31,266 bases of DNA from CAZGQY01 sp964528035. GTDB taxonomy: Bacteria; Pseudomonadota; Gammaproteobacteria; Methylococcales; UBA1147. The translations under genes were made by a program, and so were the position numbers. Below the pieces are notes generated by a model. That model saw only the letters and a list, made by a program, of their open reading frames with translations. It did not search any database and was not told the origin of the DNA. Location of the stretch: positions 1 through 31,266 of the forward strand of contig CAZGQY010000027.1 of the NCBI GenBank assembly GCA_964528035.1. Reading direction: 5' to 3'. Shown in pieces: positions 18,010 through 25,914 of the stretch (position 1 is its first letter; the number at the start of each line of letters is the position of its first letter).

Positions 18010-19506
18010 TCAAAGAGTCTTCAAATATTCTACTAGTGCATTCTTTTCCTCATCGGCCAGGGCCGTACCGAAGGTATGTCCCTGGTTGCCGTTACCTTTT
18101 CGTGTAACGTCATAACGCATACCATATTTTTCAGCCTGCGGCCCGGCGCTCAGAAAACCAACATTAACCGGATCGTATACATCATAACCACGGTAAAAGC
18201 TTATCACTCGGTCAGCGGGTGGTTTTAGCAATTCCCGCAAGTTCGGTACCGATCCATTATGCAGATACGGCGCACGCAACCAAATACCATCCAGATGTTG
18301 CACGTTGTAACCAATTAAGTCTTTTTCTACCAAGCCTCGTCGCTTCAATCCCATAGCCGAAACAACTTCATTTGCCTTGATCGCATACTTTTTACCCCAG
18401 GTATCATAACGATCACGACTCGTACCTATTTCGGCGAGCGGCAATGGCCGACCCACTTTATCACTATCCTCAGCATGACAGGATCCACATTGTGCATCGA
18501 AAACTGTTTTACCGGAATCAGCCAGTTCCTGATTGATAGCAAACGGATATTTCGGTGCATTAGTTTCTCTTGCATAGTTTTCTATCCATTTTACATGGCC
18601 GACAAATTCATCGGCATCGTGAGGTTCCGCCCCCAAAAGACCTAAGGCAGAATCCATAATCACTGAATAAGCATCCCAGGTATCGCCAGCTAAGTTCAAT
18701 ATTTGAGGATTTGGATCATCCGGCTTTGAATCGTATTTCTTAAGATTCCATATCGACGGAAAATCGGTTGGCCCATAAGTACCGTCATCCGGTGGTCTGA
18801 CTTCGATCATGAAATATTTTGTCAGGTTCATCGCATCATCACGACCTGGGCCCCACGGGGGATAGGCATCATTGTAGATCCATTGAAACTGTTCTTCGCG
18901 TTCCAACAGGCGTTTTTTCATTATCGGAATGATAAAAAACCGGTACAACATTTTGTCGATGAAATCCAGTTTGGTATTCAACTCGATTTGCACCATGATA
19001 TTGTCTGGATTAAATCGAGGATCTTTGGCGCAATCGACCAGGAATTTAAAAAAACCTTCTACATTGCTGGTATTTCCCGGACCCAGTGGTACTAATATCG
19101 GTTTACTCTCGGGTGTGATCCGATACTGAGTGGTATGGCATACCGCGCAATTATTCGCTACACGCGGAAACCCAATAGTTTTTTTGGTAAAACCCACCGG
19201 TAATTCCTGACCCTCTTCCCACGGAACACCCAAAGAAGCATAGCCACCAAGACCCGGAAGTTTTTCCGGAAACATACGCGGTAACACATAAAATATCCAA
19301 TAAGGTATACCTGCATCCCATTCCGCGCCTATCGACCCATACATGAAGCGGCTGGCATCGTCTTTTGTCACCCAGGCAGGTTGCGGGTGTTCACGAAAGC
19401 CACGATCCCAGGCAATATAAGCCATTACTGCACCGCCAATGAGCAGGATAGGCAATAAAAACTTAAATTTACGCCAACATTGAGCTTTTTTCTCTTTGAT
19501 ACTCAC
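18010..19506 (-). CDS. membrane-anchored di-heme c-type protein, RoxA/diol-synthase-like
   Basis: A 498-residue protein with one N-terminal membrane helix (about 17-33) and the rest predicted periplasmic. Two covalent heme c sites are present: CAVCH (120-124) and CGSCH (340-344). Other features are MYGSIGAEWDAGIPYWI, WGPGRDD (218-224) and near the C terminus LDGIWLRAPYLHNGSVPNL. Size and motifs fit the large di-heme cytochrome c peroxidase relatives that include RoxA/RoxB rubber oxygenases and the Pseudomonas oleate 10S-dioxygenase/diol synthase pair, rather than classical 35-kDa CcpA or MauG. Start is GTG at 19506 with AAGGAGG five bases upstream, 14 bases after the previous gene, hence an operon. 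The substrate is unknown; fatty-acid hydroperoxide chemistry is inferred from the lipoxygenase neighbour. Confidence 0.82.
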   Translation of the reverse strand: MSIKEKKAQCWRKFKFLLPILLIGGAVMAYIAWDRGFREHPQPAWVTKDDASRFMYGSIGAEWDAGIPYWIFYVLPRMFPEKLPGLGGYASLGVPWEEGQELPVGFTKKTIGFPRVANNCAVCHTTQYRITPESKPILVPLGPGNTSNVEGFFKFLVDCAKDPRFNPDNIMVQIELNTKLDFIDKMLYRFFIIPIMKKRLLEREEQFQWIYNDAYPPWGPGRDDAMNLTKYFMIEVRPPDDGTYGPTDFPSIWNLKKYDSKPDDPNPQILNLAGDTWDAYSVIMDSALGLLGAEPHDADEFVGHVKWIENYARETNAPKYPFAINQELADSGKTVFDAQCGSCHAEDSDKVGRPLPLAEIGTSRDRYDTWGKKYAIKANEVVSAMGLKRRGLVEKDLIGYNVQHLDGIWLRAPYLHNGSVPNLRELLKPPADRVISFYRGYDVYDPVNVGFLSAGPQAEKYGMRYDVTRKGNGNQGHTFGTALADEEKNALVEYLKTL

Positions 19507-19520
19507 AAATCCTCCTTGTA

Positions 19521-21377
19521 TTAAAACGTTTTCAAGTATTCCAATAACTCTTCTTTATACTCATCTGATAATTCAATGCCATAATCCGCGGTATCGTGTC
19601 CCGAATTGGAGTTTCCCGGAACATCGACCCGATATTCAAAATATTTTCGTCCTTTGGCATCCATATCCATATCGGCTACAAAACCAACATTTACAGGATC
19701 GTATAAATCGTTTCCACGATAGAATTTTTTCGATCGATCCTTTTCAGGTTCTAACAGTTCTCTTAAATTGGGTACTGAACCGTTATGCAAATACGGCGCA
19801 CGTAACCAGATGCCATCCAGCGGCATATTCGCATAGCCATATGTTTTACGATAATTTTTATAGCGATAAGTGTCCTCTTCATATTCCACTGCGTTCATTC
19901 GGCGTTCAGAGGGTGTCGCGCGCCTACTGTCCGATTTTTTCCTCTCAGGTGGAACATAAGTAATATTCCCCGGACACTTGTGTTCACGCTGCTCGCGTTC
20001 CTGGTTCGCATAGGTCGCCGCCATATTAACCGCAAGTTTTTCAGTATAATTATTAAGTCGATAGGGATCTGTGTTCAAGTCACCAATGGGAGTCACAAAT
20101 CCGACTTTTTCGCCTCCAAAATCGCGGCCACTTTTACCGTGACAGTTGGCACAATATTTCATATAGTGCTGTTTGCCTCTTTCCGCCATTTGCTGATCTA
20201 TCGGAAACATATATTTAGGTGGCTCAAAAGTCTCCAGCCATTTTTCTATGCACTCAATCGATTCATGGTCAATGGCTGGCGGTAATGCAGAGGTCGCCAA
20301 AGCGGCATTCAAATTGCGCTCCTCCACCTTGTCGTTATTACCGTCCCAGTGAAGTTGCATGGTCTTACCGTCTGAACGTGTTTTTCGAAGACCTTGCAGC
20401 CATATCGACGGCCAGTCAACTATTCCTATACCTTCTTCGTCTACTTTACCTATTCCGTTTTCATCTAAAGTGGCGTAATAATCCGGTAAAATGTCCCGCC
20501 AGGGATAACTGTATAGAAAAATTTTGTTGTTGGTAAAGGTATCGTTTCGACCCGGCCCCCATTTAGGCTGTCTGATGGAGAAACCCGCAACGTTTTCGAT
20601 AAACATCACTGCATCTCGAATCACCCAGATAGCAAGCGGATAGACAATATATTGGTCTATTAGATCCAGATTTCCGCCGAGGCTGTCAATCTGAGGTAAG
20701 TAGTCCAGCGCCGCTATCCGTGTTTTACCGGCATTTTTGGCACATTGAAAAACAAATTGTTCGAAATCGTACAGATTGAAAAGATTTGCCGGCATACCAA
20801 CAACGATTCTGCCCTGGCTTTGTTCAGATTTTCGTACCCTGCTTGTATGACAAACCGCACAGTTTATATAGACGCGATCCATACCTACAGTATGCCGATT
20901 GGAAACTCCAATCGGTAAATCTTTCTCGTGCCCAAAGCTATCATTCTCGTACAGGAAACCTAGAGCCTTAAAACCTTCTCTAGACAATGCACGGCGTTCC
21001 TCCTGGGGTACACCGTCGACACCGGTTTTATAATCCAGAACACGTTTTTTGTAATCCGGCGCGAGTCGGTCACCGGCGATTTCTTTCAGTGTATCGTTGC
21101 AAACCAGAGGCATTGCCTGCCACATCCAGTAGGGAATTCCAGTGACACGATCACCCCCGGTAGAACCATACTTGAAATGGTCTTCCATGGTATCGAAACT
21201 TTGAGTATGATCGGGCAGAAACCGAAAGCCGGCATAGATTACCGCAACACACACAAATACCAGCGCGAATAAAGAAAATCCTTTCCATAGGCGACAAAGA
21301 CACCTTAAAATATTTTTACAGCTTATCGGACACTTTTTTGTGGTCTCTTCAGTCGATTGATTTTCCTGCTGCGCCAT
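19521..21377 (-). CDS. membrane-anchored di-heme c-type protein, paralogue with a charged insertion
   Basis: 618 residues from the ATG at 21377, chosen for the GGGAGGGTG ribosome-binding site. A single helix at about 35-52 follows a Cys/Lys-rich cytoplasmic tail; the rest should be periplasmic. Heme sites are CAVCH (173-177) and CANCH (409-413). It shares FKYGSTGG, GIPYWMW, WGPGRND (273-279), LDGIWLRAPYLHNGSVPNL and the ending LLEYLKTF with the gene downstream, so the two are paralogues. An Arg/Glu-rich insertion of about 50 residues (455-505) after the second heme is absent from the downstream paralogue. It probably forms a two-gene operon with the 18010-19506 gene. Catalysis (oxygenase versus peroxidase) cannot be read. 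Confidence 0.82.
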   Translation of the reverse strand: MAQQENQSTEETTKKCPISCKNILRCLCRLWKGFSLFALVFVCVAVIYAGFRFLPDHTQSFDTMEDHFKYGSTGGDRVTGIPYWMWQAMPLVCNDTLKEIAGDRLAPDYKKRVLDYKTGVDGVPQEERRALSREGFKALGFLYENDSFGHEKDLPIGVSNRHTVGMDRVYINCAVCHTSRVRKSEQSQGRIVVGMPANLFNLYDFEQFVFQCAKNAGKTRIAALDYLPQIDSLGGNLDLIDQYIVYPLAIWVIRDAVMFIENVAGFSIRQPKWGPGRNDTFTNNKIFLYSYPWRDILPDYYATLDENGIGKVDEEGIGIVDWPSIWLQGLRKTRSDGKTMQLHWDGNNDKVEERNLNAALATSALPPAIDHESIECIEKWLETFEPPKYMFPIDQQMAERGKQHYMKYCANCHGKSGRDFGGEKVGFVTPIGDLNTDPYRLNNYTEKLAVNMAATYANQEREQREHKCPGNITYVPPERKKSDSRRATPSERRMNAVEYEEDTYRYKNYRKTYGYANMPLDGIWLRAPYLHNGSVPNLRELLEPEKDRSKKFYRGNDLYDPVNVGFVADMDMDAKGRKYFEYRVDVPGNSNSGHDTADYGIELSDEYKEELLEYLKTF

Positions 21378-21572
21378 ACTCACCCTCCCTTGATTATTTG
21401 CCAACAAAATCCATCAGCGCTTCCAACTCTGCAATAGAGTAACTGAGAACCCGATTTTGATTATTTTAAGAAGCTAAAACATTACGCCGGTGTTCTTCTA
21501 AATTCAAGTTTTTTACCGCTAAAAACACTTGCAACCTCGCCCCGCTCTGCCTGAAGATAAGAACACCGATTG
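21378..21572 (-). other. gap between lipoxygenase and di-heme gene, possible gene remnant
   Basis: The minus strand has a 23-codon frame ending at a TAA just before the di-heme gene's ribosome-binding site. It encodes NRVLSYSIAELEALMDFVGK, which resembles the last helix of a small cytochrome c. CGGTGTTCTT (21488-21497) and AAGAACACCG (21559-21568) form a perfect 10-base inverted repeat with 61 bases between. No CxxCH motif was found here, so the cytochrome idea is weak. Confidence 0.3.
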
Positions 21573-23243
21573 TTAGACTGTCACGCTATTTGGAATAGTG
21601 CGTGGATTCATACGTTGATAGGCAACGGGTCGTTGTTTGTTTTTGCTATCAATTTGGTCTTCAATTTCTTTGAGCTGTTGTCTAAATTTCTTAATCACTT
21701 CACGCGCTTCAGGATCAAAACAGCACAACCGATACTGTCCAATCCTGTTGACCCGAAAATTAGTCAGGAAAAAGGTCCAGGTCTGCGAGTTTGCAGCTCG
21801 AAATGCGGGTTGAATTGCAAATAACCCAGCCTCGTCGATCTCCGTGTCTTGAGCTTGTGGTGGTGGAGTATAGGCGGCATAGGGCATATTGGGAACAAAA
21901 CCCGGGAAGTTGTATTGGTTAAAATGTATAGACGAATGATAGGCCGTAGATAAAAATATAATGTGTCCGACAGTCTCTGCCAATTCCTGCCTGGACTGGA
22001 AGCAGCCAGGAAAACCGGGTATTCTGCCACGATCCTGCGCACTTATATCATATGCCCAGGCTTGGATTTCGCTGTCTGCCGCAACATCCACATCAGTTTG
22101 GTAATAAAGATCAACATAGTTTTTAGCGAAATTCTGTATAACTTCCCATAATAAAGCACCGTCATCGCGATAGGGATAAAATAAATCAGGGTTATCAACC
22201 TGACGACGGCTTATCTCAGCGGGAAAAGCTGATTCCTTGAAGTTAAAACTGGTCATTGCATCAGCCATGCACTGAGTTGTAGCATCGTAATCCCCAGCAA
22301 AAAGCTCCCCAAAGCGTCCGGGCTGTCCCTTTTGATTTCTAAGAAAAGTGTGCTGGTGATTCACGTTGAGTGTAAATTGCAGATGCGGATTCAAAAGTAC
22401 ATATAATGGATGCTTTTTGTAAAGCTGCCTGTTGGACGCCATAATAACTGCTTCCATAACATAGTGAATGCGAGTCGCGTGAGTGTATAAAATGTGGTGA
22501 TTGCCATCCGCGATTTGTGCAAAGGTTTTTGCGGCCAACCAATGGTTACCATCCCTGGCCGTATAAAGCCGGTTATTCTTAGTGGAATCTTGATGGAGCT
22601 GAATAGCGACGGGCTGCAAAATTCCGTCAGAATTCTGAAACAGCACAACGATGGGTGTTGTAATATATTGTTTTCGACCACCGTCGATTGTTCCCGGATT
22701 TTTCTGTAACACATCTAAAGAAGCATAATCCAGTATGTATACTCGTTTTTTATCGACTGCAGTCAAATAATCTATTTCACTTATCTGCTCATCAAATATC
22801 CGACGTATTTCAGTAGCGGGAAGATTCTGCGGTAAAGGCTGCTGATCGCTGACCGCGCGCAATACCACAGGATTCACCCCCATTACCCGTTGTAGCCCAA
22901 ATTGTCGATCGTGCTGGAAGTTTTCAATAACATCTTCGTCGGGTCGCGGACTTAATGGATAAAATACATAGTCTCCATAACCTGTTAACGGCTTACCGAT
23001 CAGGTAGCGAATAACTGTCATAACAATGTTAGGTATGCTGGGGATCAGCAGCAATAGATTTGTGCTCAGACCGAACCAATAACGAAGCCCGGGTATCTCA
23101 CGACAAGGTAATTTGCGCACAACAGCAATGGTATCTGCGTATTCGTAACTATATTGATATAATTCCTGCATGCGTAATAAATAATTCTTACGCTTTTGTG
23201 AGTTGCGTTGATTCTCTTCATTTTGCGGTAATTTGTTCGCCAT
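21573..23243 (-). CDS. lipoxygenase (non-heme iron fatty-acid dioxygenase)
   Basis: Lipoxygenases add O2 to polyunsaturated fatty acids to give hydroperoxides. The 556-residue protein has the family core HWLAAKTFAQIADGNHH (from 234), metal ligands H255 and H260 in HATRIH, then NRQLYKKHPLYVLLNPH. YHSSIHFNQYNFPG supplies H436 and H440. The chain ends IPNSVTV, so the terminal carboxylate ligand would be Val556 in place of the usual Ile. The length fits a catalytic domain with no N-terminal PLAT domain. No cleavable signal peptide is seen, but a hydrophobic segment at about 59-82 could associate with or cross the membrane. The ATG at 23243 has AAGGAG seven bases upstream, preferred to 23303. Substrate and regiospecificity are unknown. 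Confidence 0.9.
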   Translation of the reverse strand: MANKLPQNEENQRNSQKRKNYLLRMQELYQYSYEYADTIAVVRKLPCREIPGLRYWFGLSTNLLLLIPSIPNIVMTVIRYLIGKPLTGYGDYVFYPLSPRPDEDVIENFQHDRQFGLQRVMGVNPVVLRAVSDQQPLPQNLPATEIRRIFDEQISEIDYLTAVDKKRVYILDYASLDVLQKNPGTIDGGRKQYITTPIVVLFQNSDGILQPVAIQLHQDSTKNNRLYTARDGNHWLAAKTFAQIADGNHHILYTHATRIHYVMEAVIMASNRQLYKKHPLYVLLNPHLQFTLNVNHQHTFLRNQKGQPGRFGELFAGDYDATTQCMADAMTSFNFKESAFPAEISRRQVDNPDLFYPYRDDGALLWEVIQNFAKNYVDLYYQTDVDVAADSEIQAWAYDISAQDRGRIPGFPGCFQSRQELAETVGHIIFLSTAYHSSIHFNQYNFPGFVPNMPYAAYTPPPQAQDTEIDEAGLFAIQPAFRAANSQTWTFFLTNFRVNRIGQYRLCCFDPEAREVIKKFRQQLKEIEDQIDSKNKQRPVAYQRMNPRTIPNSVTV

Positions 23244-23481
23244 ATGACGCTCCTTTATAGATTCTTGGCTGCCCGGGAATGAGCTCCTGATTCCCAAATT
23301 CAATTACACTCCATCCAGACTACTAATAACAGTTTGGATCGATTGGAAAGTTCTGCATAAAAACCGGTTTACCCACTATCCGATTAATATCGCTAAAGAC
23401 GTCCAACCCTTACACTTTGACACAGTCGATATATTAGCCTCAAAACCACGTCCAATTTGCTCGTAGACTGGGGCCTAATAG
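23244..23481. other. gap between the di-heme lipoprotein and lipoxygenase genes
   Basis: 238 bases with no gene. A short hairpin, GGGAAT and ATTCCC with nine bases between (near 23275-23295), is the only structure noticed. The length leaves room for a separate promoter for the lipoxygenase gene, so the four-gene block may be more than one transcript. Confidence 0.35.
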
Positions 23482-25260
23482 CTACATCGTTTTTAAATAT
23501 TCAATAAGTTCCCAACGCTGATTATCACTCAGTAACGGGCCAATAACTCCACGACTGTTACTATCGGAGAATTCATGACCACGATTTGAATTTCCGGTTT
23601 TCGACGTGTCGTATTCAAAGCCCCCGGAAAATTCCTCAGAAAGAAACCCGACAGCACGCGGATCAAATCTTTTATTGCCAGTATAAAATTCTTTATCCCG
23701 CTCATTGGCAGGCACTAACATTTGATAAAGATTCGGAACCGAACCATTATGCAAATACGGTGCAGTTGCCCAAACTCCATCCAGTGGCCGTGCCTTGTAA
23801 GCCAGGGGTGCACGAATCCGATTTTCTCTAAAACCATTCATCCGTGGCCTATCCCCTTCAGCGACACCGTTTTTGTCGTACCAGGTATTGATAATCTTGT
23901 CTATCATCACTCGCAGCGCTCGCCCCGCCATTAATGTTCCTTTTCCGTCTGTAACGTACAGCGCACCCAGATCAACAACGTTATTCCTGACCACGCGCCG
24001 GGCAAACCCGATGGCCTCATGTTCATCGGTACCGATCACCTCAATATTAACCATGGTTACCTTGAGGAAGCGTTTACCATATTGATTTGCCGGACTCCAA
24101 TATTTCGAATCATGAATTTCCCCGGATCTGATCGGCGGTAAATGACAATGCTGACAATATTGCTTATAAAGCCGGGCACCCTTAATCGCTTTTTGCTGAT
24201 CTATCCGTCCGAGCAAAGGTTCGGGCCAGGCGGGATATTCCAAGCCCTGGTAGGGCAAATTCGGATCTTCAAACGAATAAGGCCCTCCCAATAAACCCTC
24301 GAGTTCATACAAGTTTCCTAGCTGTACCGTCGATTGAAAAAGTTGTTTTTGCGGGGAGGGATCCGTCAAATTTATCGGAGAATTTACACCCAGAGCCTCA
24401 CCGACATTACGCGTCATCGGCTGGTGAATAGAACCATTGTATTGTATCCAGTCCAACCAGGACACATACCATAAAAAGGGGAAATTGGCGGGTGCATTCG
24501 CCGCCACCAGATTTTTTTTGCTTAAATTAACAAAAACAACGTTGCCAATCCTTTCCAACGCCGATAAACGACCAAAACCAGCCTTAGTGTTTGCATCTTC
24601 AAAACCCGTTAACAACCCTGCCGCAGCTAAACTGCTTGGATCAAACATATACTGACGCATTTGCTGCTTCAGGTCTTGTTTTTCCTCAGAGGTATAGTCC
24701 TCTCCCAGCACTTTGCGGGCAAAACGTCGAAATCTAAACGGATCAAAATAGGTTATTGTCAGCGCAACTCCCAAAGTGACGGAAAATTTATCCAGATTGG
24801 CGCTGGCTGAGCCACCCTCAATTCGAATTCCGTACAGTACACCTTCTTTTTCATACTCGATTTGACCGGTATGGCAGCCCGCACAGGTAATGCCGACTAC
24901 GGTTTGGTGTCGACCTGTATTGGGATTATCAAAGTTTCGATCGACTGCAAAACCAACGGGTAGTGCTTCAGGGTTATATTTTTTATTGGTGTCAGGCAAA
25001 AACCCAAATCTGGCGATATAATCATCGTTGCGAAACAGGGGCGCGCTGAATAATGAAATACTCGGTTGCTCAAGAGCTAAAAACCACTTAAGCGGGAGTA
25101 ATTGGGTACCCTGCGCGGTATGATAAAACTTTTGCCGTTGATCTTCGTTCCAGTTTTGTTCCGGCCAATAAACTTGATCAACCGGGGTATAGTCCGGCAA
25201 GTTGTCACATGCTGACAGGCATAGCGTAAAGCAGCCAATCAAAAAATACCGTTTATCCAT
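23482..25260 (-). CDS. di-heme c-type lipoprotein, oleate dioxygenase/diol-synthase-like
   Basis: 592 residues from the ATG at 25260, which has AGGAGG six bases upstream; the longer frame starting at 25359 lacks such support. The N terminus is a lipoprotein signal with lipobox LSAC (Cys18), so the enzyme should be tethered in the envelope. Heme c sites are CAGCH (126-130) and CQHCH (369-373). It shares LDGVWATAPYLHNGSVPNL, FDPRAVGF, a GNSNRGHEF block and the ending LIEYLKTM with the two other di-heme proteins, but lacks their WGPGR motif and has its own middle section. VVGITCAGCHTGQI and the overall length resemble the Pseudomonas di-heme peroxidase subfamily that oxygenates oleate. It leads the cluster, upstream of the lipoxygenase gene. 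Confidence 0.82.
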   Translation of the reverse strand: MDKRYFLIGCFTLCLSACDNLPDYTPVDQVYWPEQNWNEDQRQKFYHTAQGTQLLPLKWFLALEQPSISLFSAPLFRNDDYIARFGFLPDTNKKYNPEALPVGFAVDRNFDNPNTGRHQTVVGITCAGCHTGQIEYEKEGVLYGIRIEGGSASANLDKFSVTLGVALTITYFDPFRFRRFARKVLGEDYTSEEKQDLKQQMRQYMFDPSSLAAAGLLTGFEDANTKAGFGRLSALERIGNVVFVNLSKKNLVAANAPANFPFLWYVSWLDWIQYNGSIHQPMTRNVGEALGVNSPINLTDPSPQKQLFQSTVQLGNLYELEGLLGGPYSFEDPNLPYQGLEYPAWPEPLLGRIDQQKAIKGARLYKQYCQHCHLPPIRSGEIHDSKYWSPANQYGKRFLKVTMVNIEVIGTDEHEAIGFARRVVRNNVVDLGALYVTDGKGTLMAGRALRVMIDKIINTWYDKNGVAEGDRPRMNGFRENRIRAPLAYKARPLDGVWATAPYLHNGSVPNLYQMLVPANERDKEFYTGNKRFDPRAVGFLSEEFSGGFEYDTSKTGNSNRGHEFSDSNSRGVIGPLLSDNQRWELIEYLKTM

Positions 25261-25389
25261 CGAATCCCTCCTGTTGGTATTGTTGCAGGATCTGTCCAAA
25301 TCTCCTGGACACTGTGATCCCCGCTCAATTAAATTACTCTTTATCGACCCATTCAGCAAGTCAGTATATAAATTCCTGTCTGATCAGCC

Positions 25390-25420
25390 ATTTTCGTAGC
25401 CAGGGTGCAGGGCTTTGAAA
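25390..25420. repeat. partial copy of the repeat's left flank
   Basis: ATTTTCGTAGCCAGGGTGCA continuing to GGGCTTTGA matches 17704-17732 (ATTTTCGTAGTCAGCGTGCA and onward) at most positions, in the same orientation. The inner hairpins do not follow, so it is a truncated copy on the far side of the lipoxygenase cluster. Confidence 0.6.
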
Positions 25421-25656
25421 ATCCGCAGCGTATACAACCAGCCATATATCTTTTACTCCAACACCCCGATTACAATAAATCCGAACAAAAAATTTTTACA
25501 CCCTGTTATCAGTTAGGGTGAATAGATAGCTCCGAGATTTTCCTTTCACCACATATTAAATCTGTAAAAGCGACTTTCAATGACAACGGGTGTTTTCTTA
25601 TGGATTTAATGAATACAATTTGCATGGCATTTCATTCTTTAAACTTAACTGCTCGC

Positions 25657-25762
25657 CCCTCTATGGGTGATCTGTTCCGGAAGACGCCGTAAATACATCC
25701 TTGTAGGATTGGATGCGGCTTCCCTGCCGCATACACTTCCTCCACAGATCCCCCATAGAGGG
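25657..25762. repeat. structured repeat, copy B
   Basis: The outer arms CCCTCTATGGGTGATCTGT (25657-25675) and ACAGATCCCCCATAGAGGG (25744-25762) pair at 18 of 19 positions. Inside are TACA-TCCT-TGTA (25694-25705) and, exactly seven bases later, ATGCGGC-TTCCCT-GCCGCAT (25713-25732). This is the same plan and spacing as copy A with unrelated arm and stem sequences. Confidence 0.75.
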
Positions 25763-25914
25763 CTGTTTCGATTTGGGGGCAAGTCGTTACCTTTAAACTC
25801 TATTGACGAATCGTGTGGATAAACGTCCAGGTTACACCGATGAATTTCCTGTTTCGCCTGCAATACAAACTCAGTTATGATAACGTCAACTTAAACACTT
25901 AATCTTAGAATCGT

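Larger units (their letters stand above)
25261..25914. other. 654-base intergenic region carrying repeats
   Basis: It lies between the divergent di-heme lipoprotein and NADH dehydrogenase genes. It contains a partial repeat arm (25390-25420) and structured repeat copy B (25657-25762). The open frame at 25645-25863 on the minus strand is only a reading of the repeat. Promoters for both flanking genes must lie here, but I see no strong match. Confidence 0.5.

Noticed and set aside
18010..25260. Di-heme proteins as ordinary cytochrome c peroxidases (CcpA) or MauG
   Set aside because: They are much longer (about 500-620 residues), membrane- or lipid-anchored, and carry the long C-terminal LHNGSVPNL plan of the RoxA/diol-synthase-like branch.
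25645..25863. A 72-codon open frame on the minus strand between the di-heme lipoprotein and ndh genes
   Set aside because: Most of it is a reading of structured repeat copy B; there is no ribosome-binding site or recognisable family.
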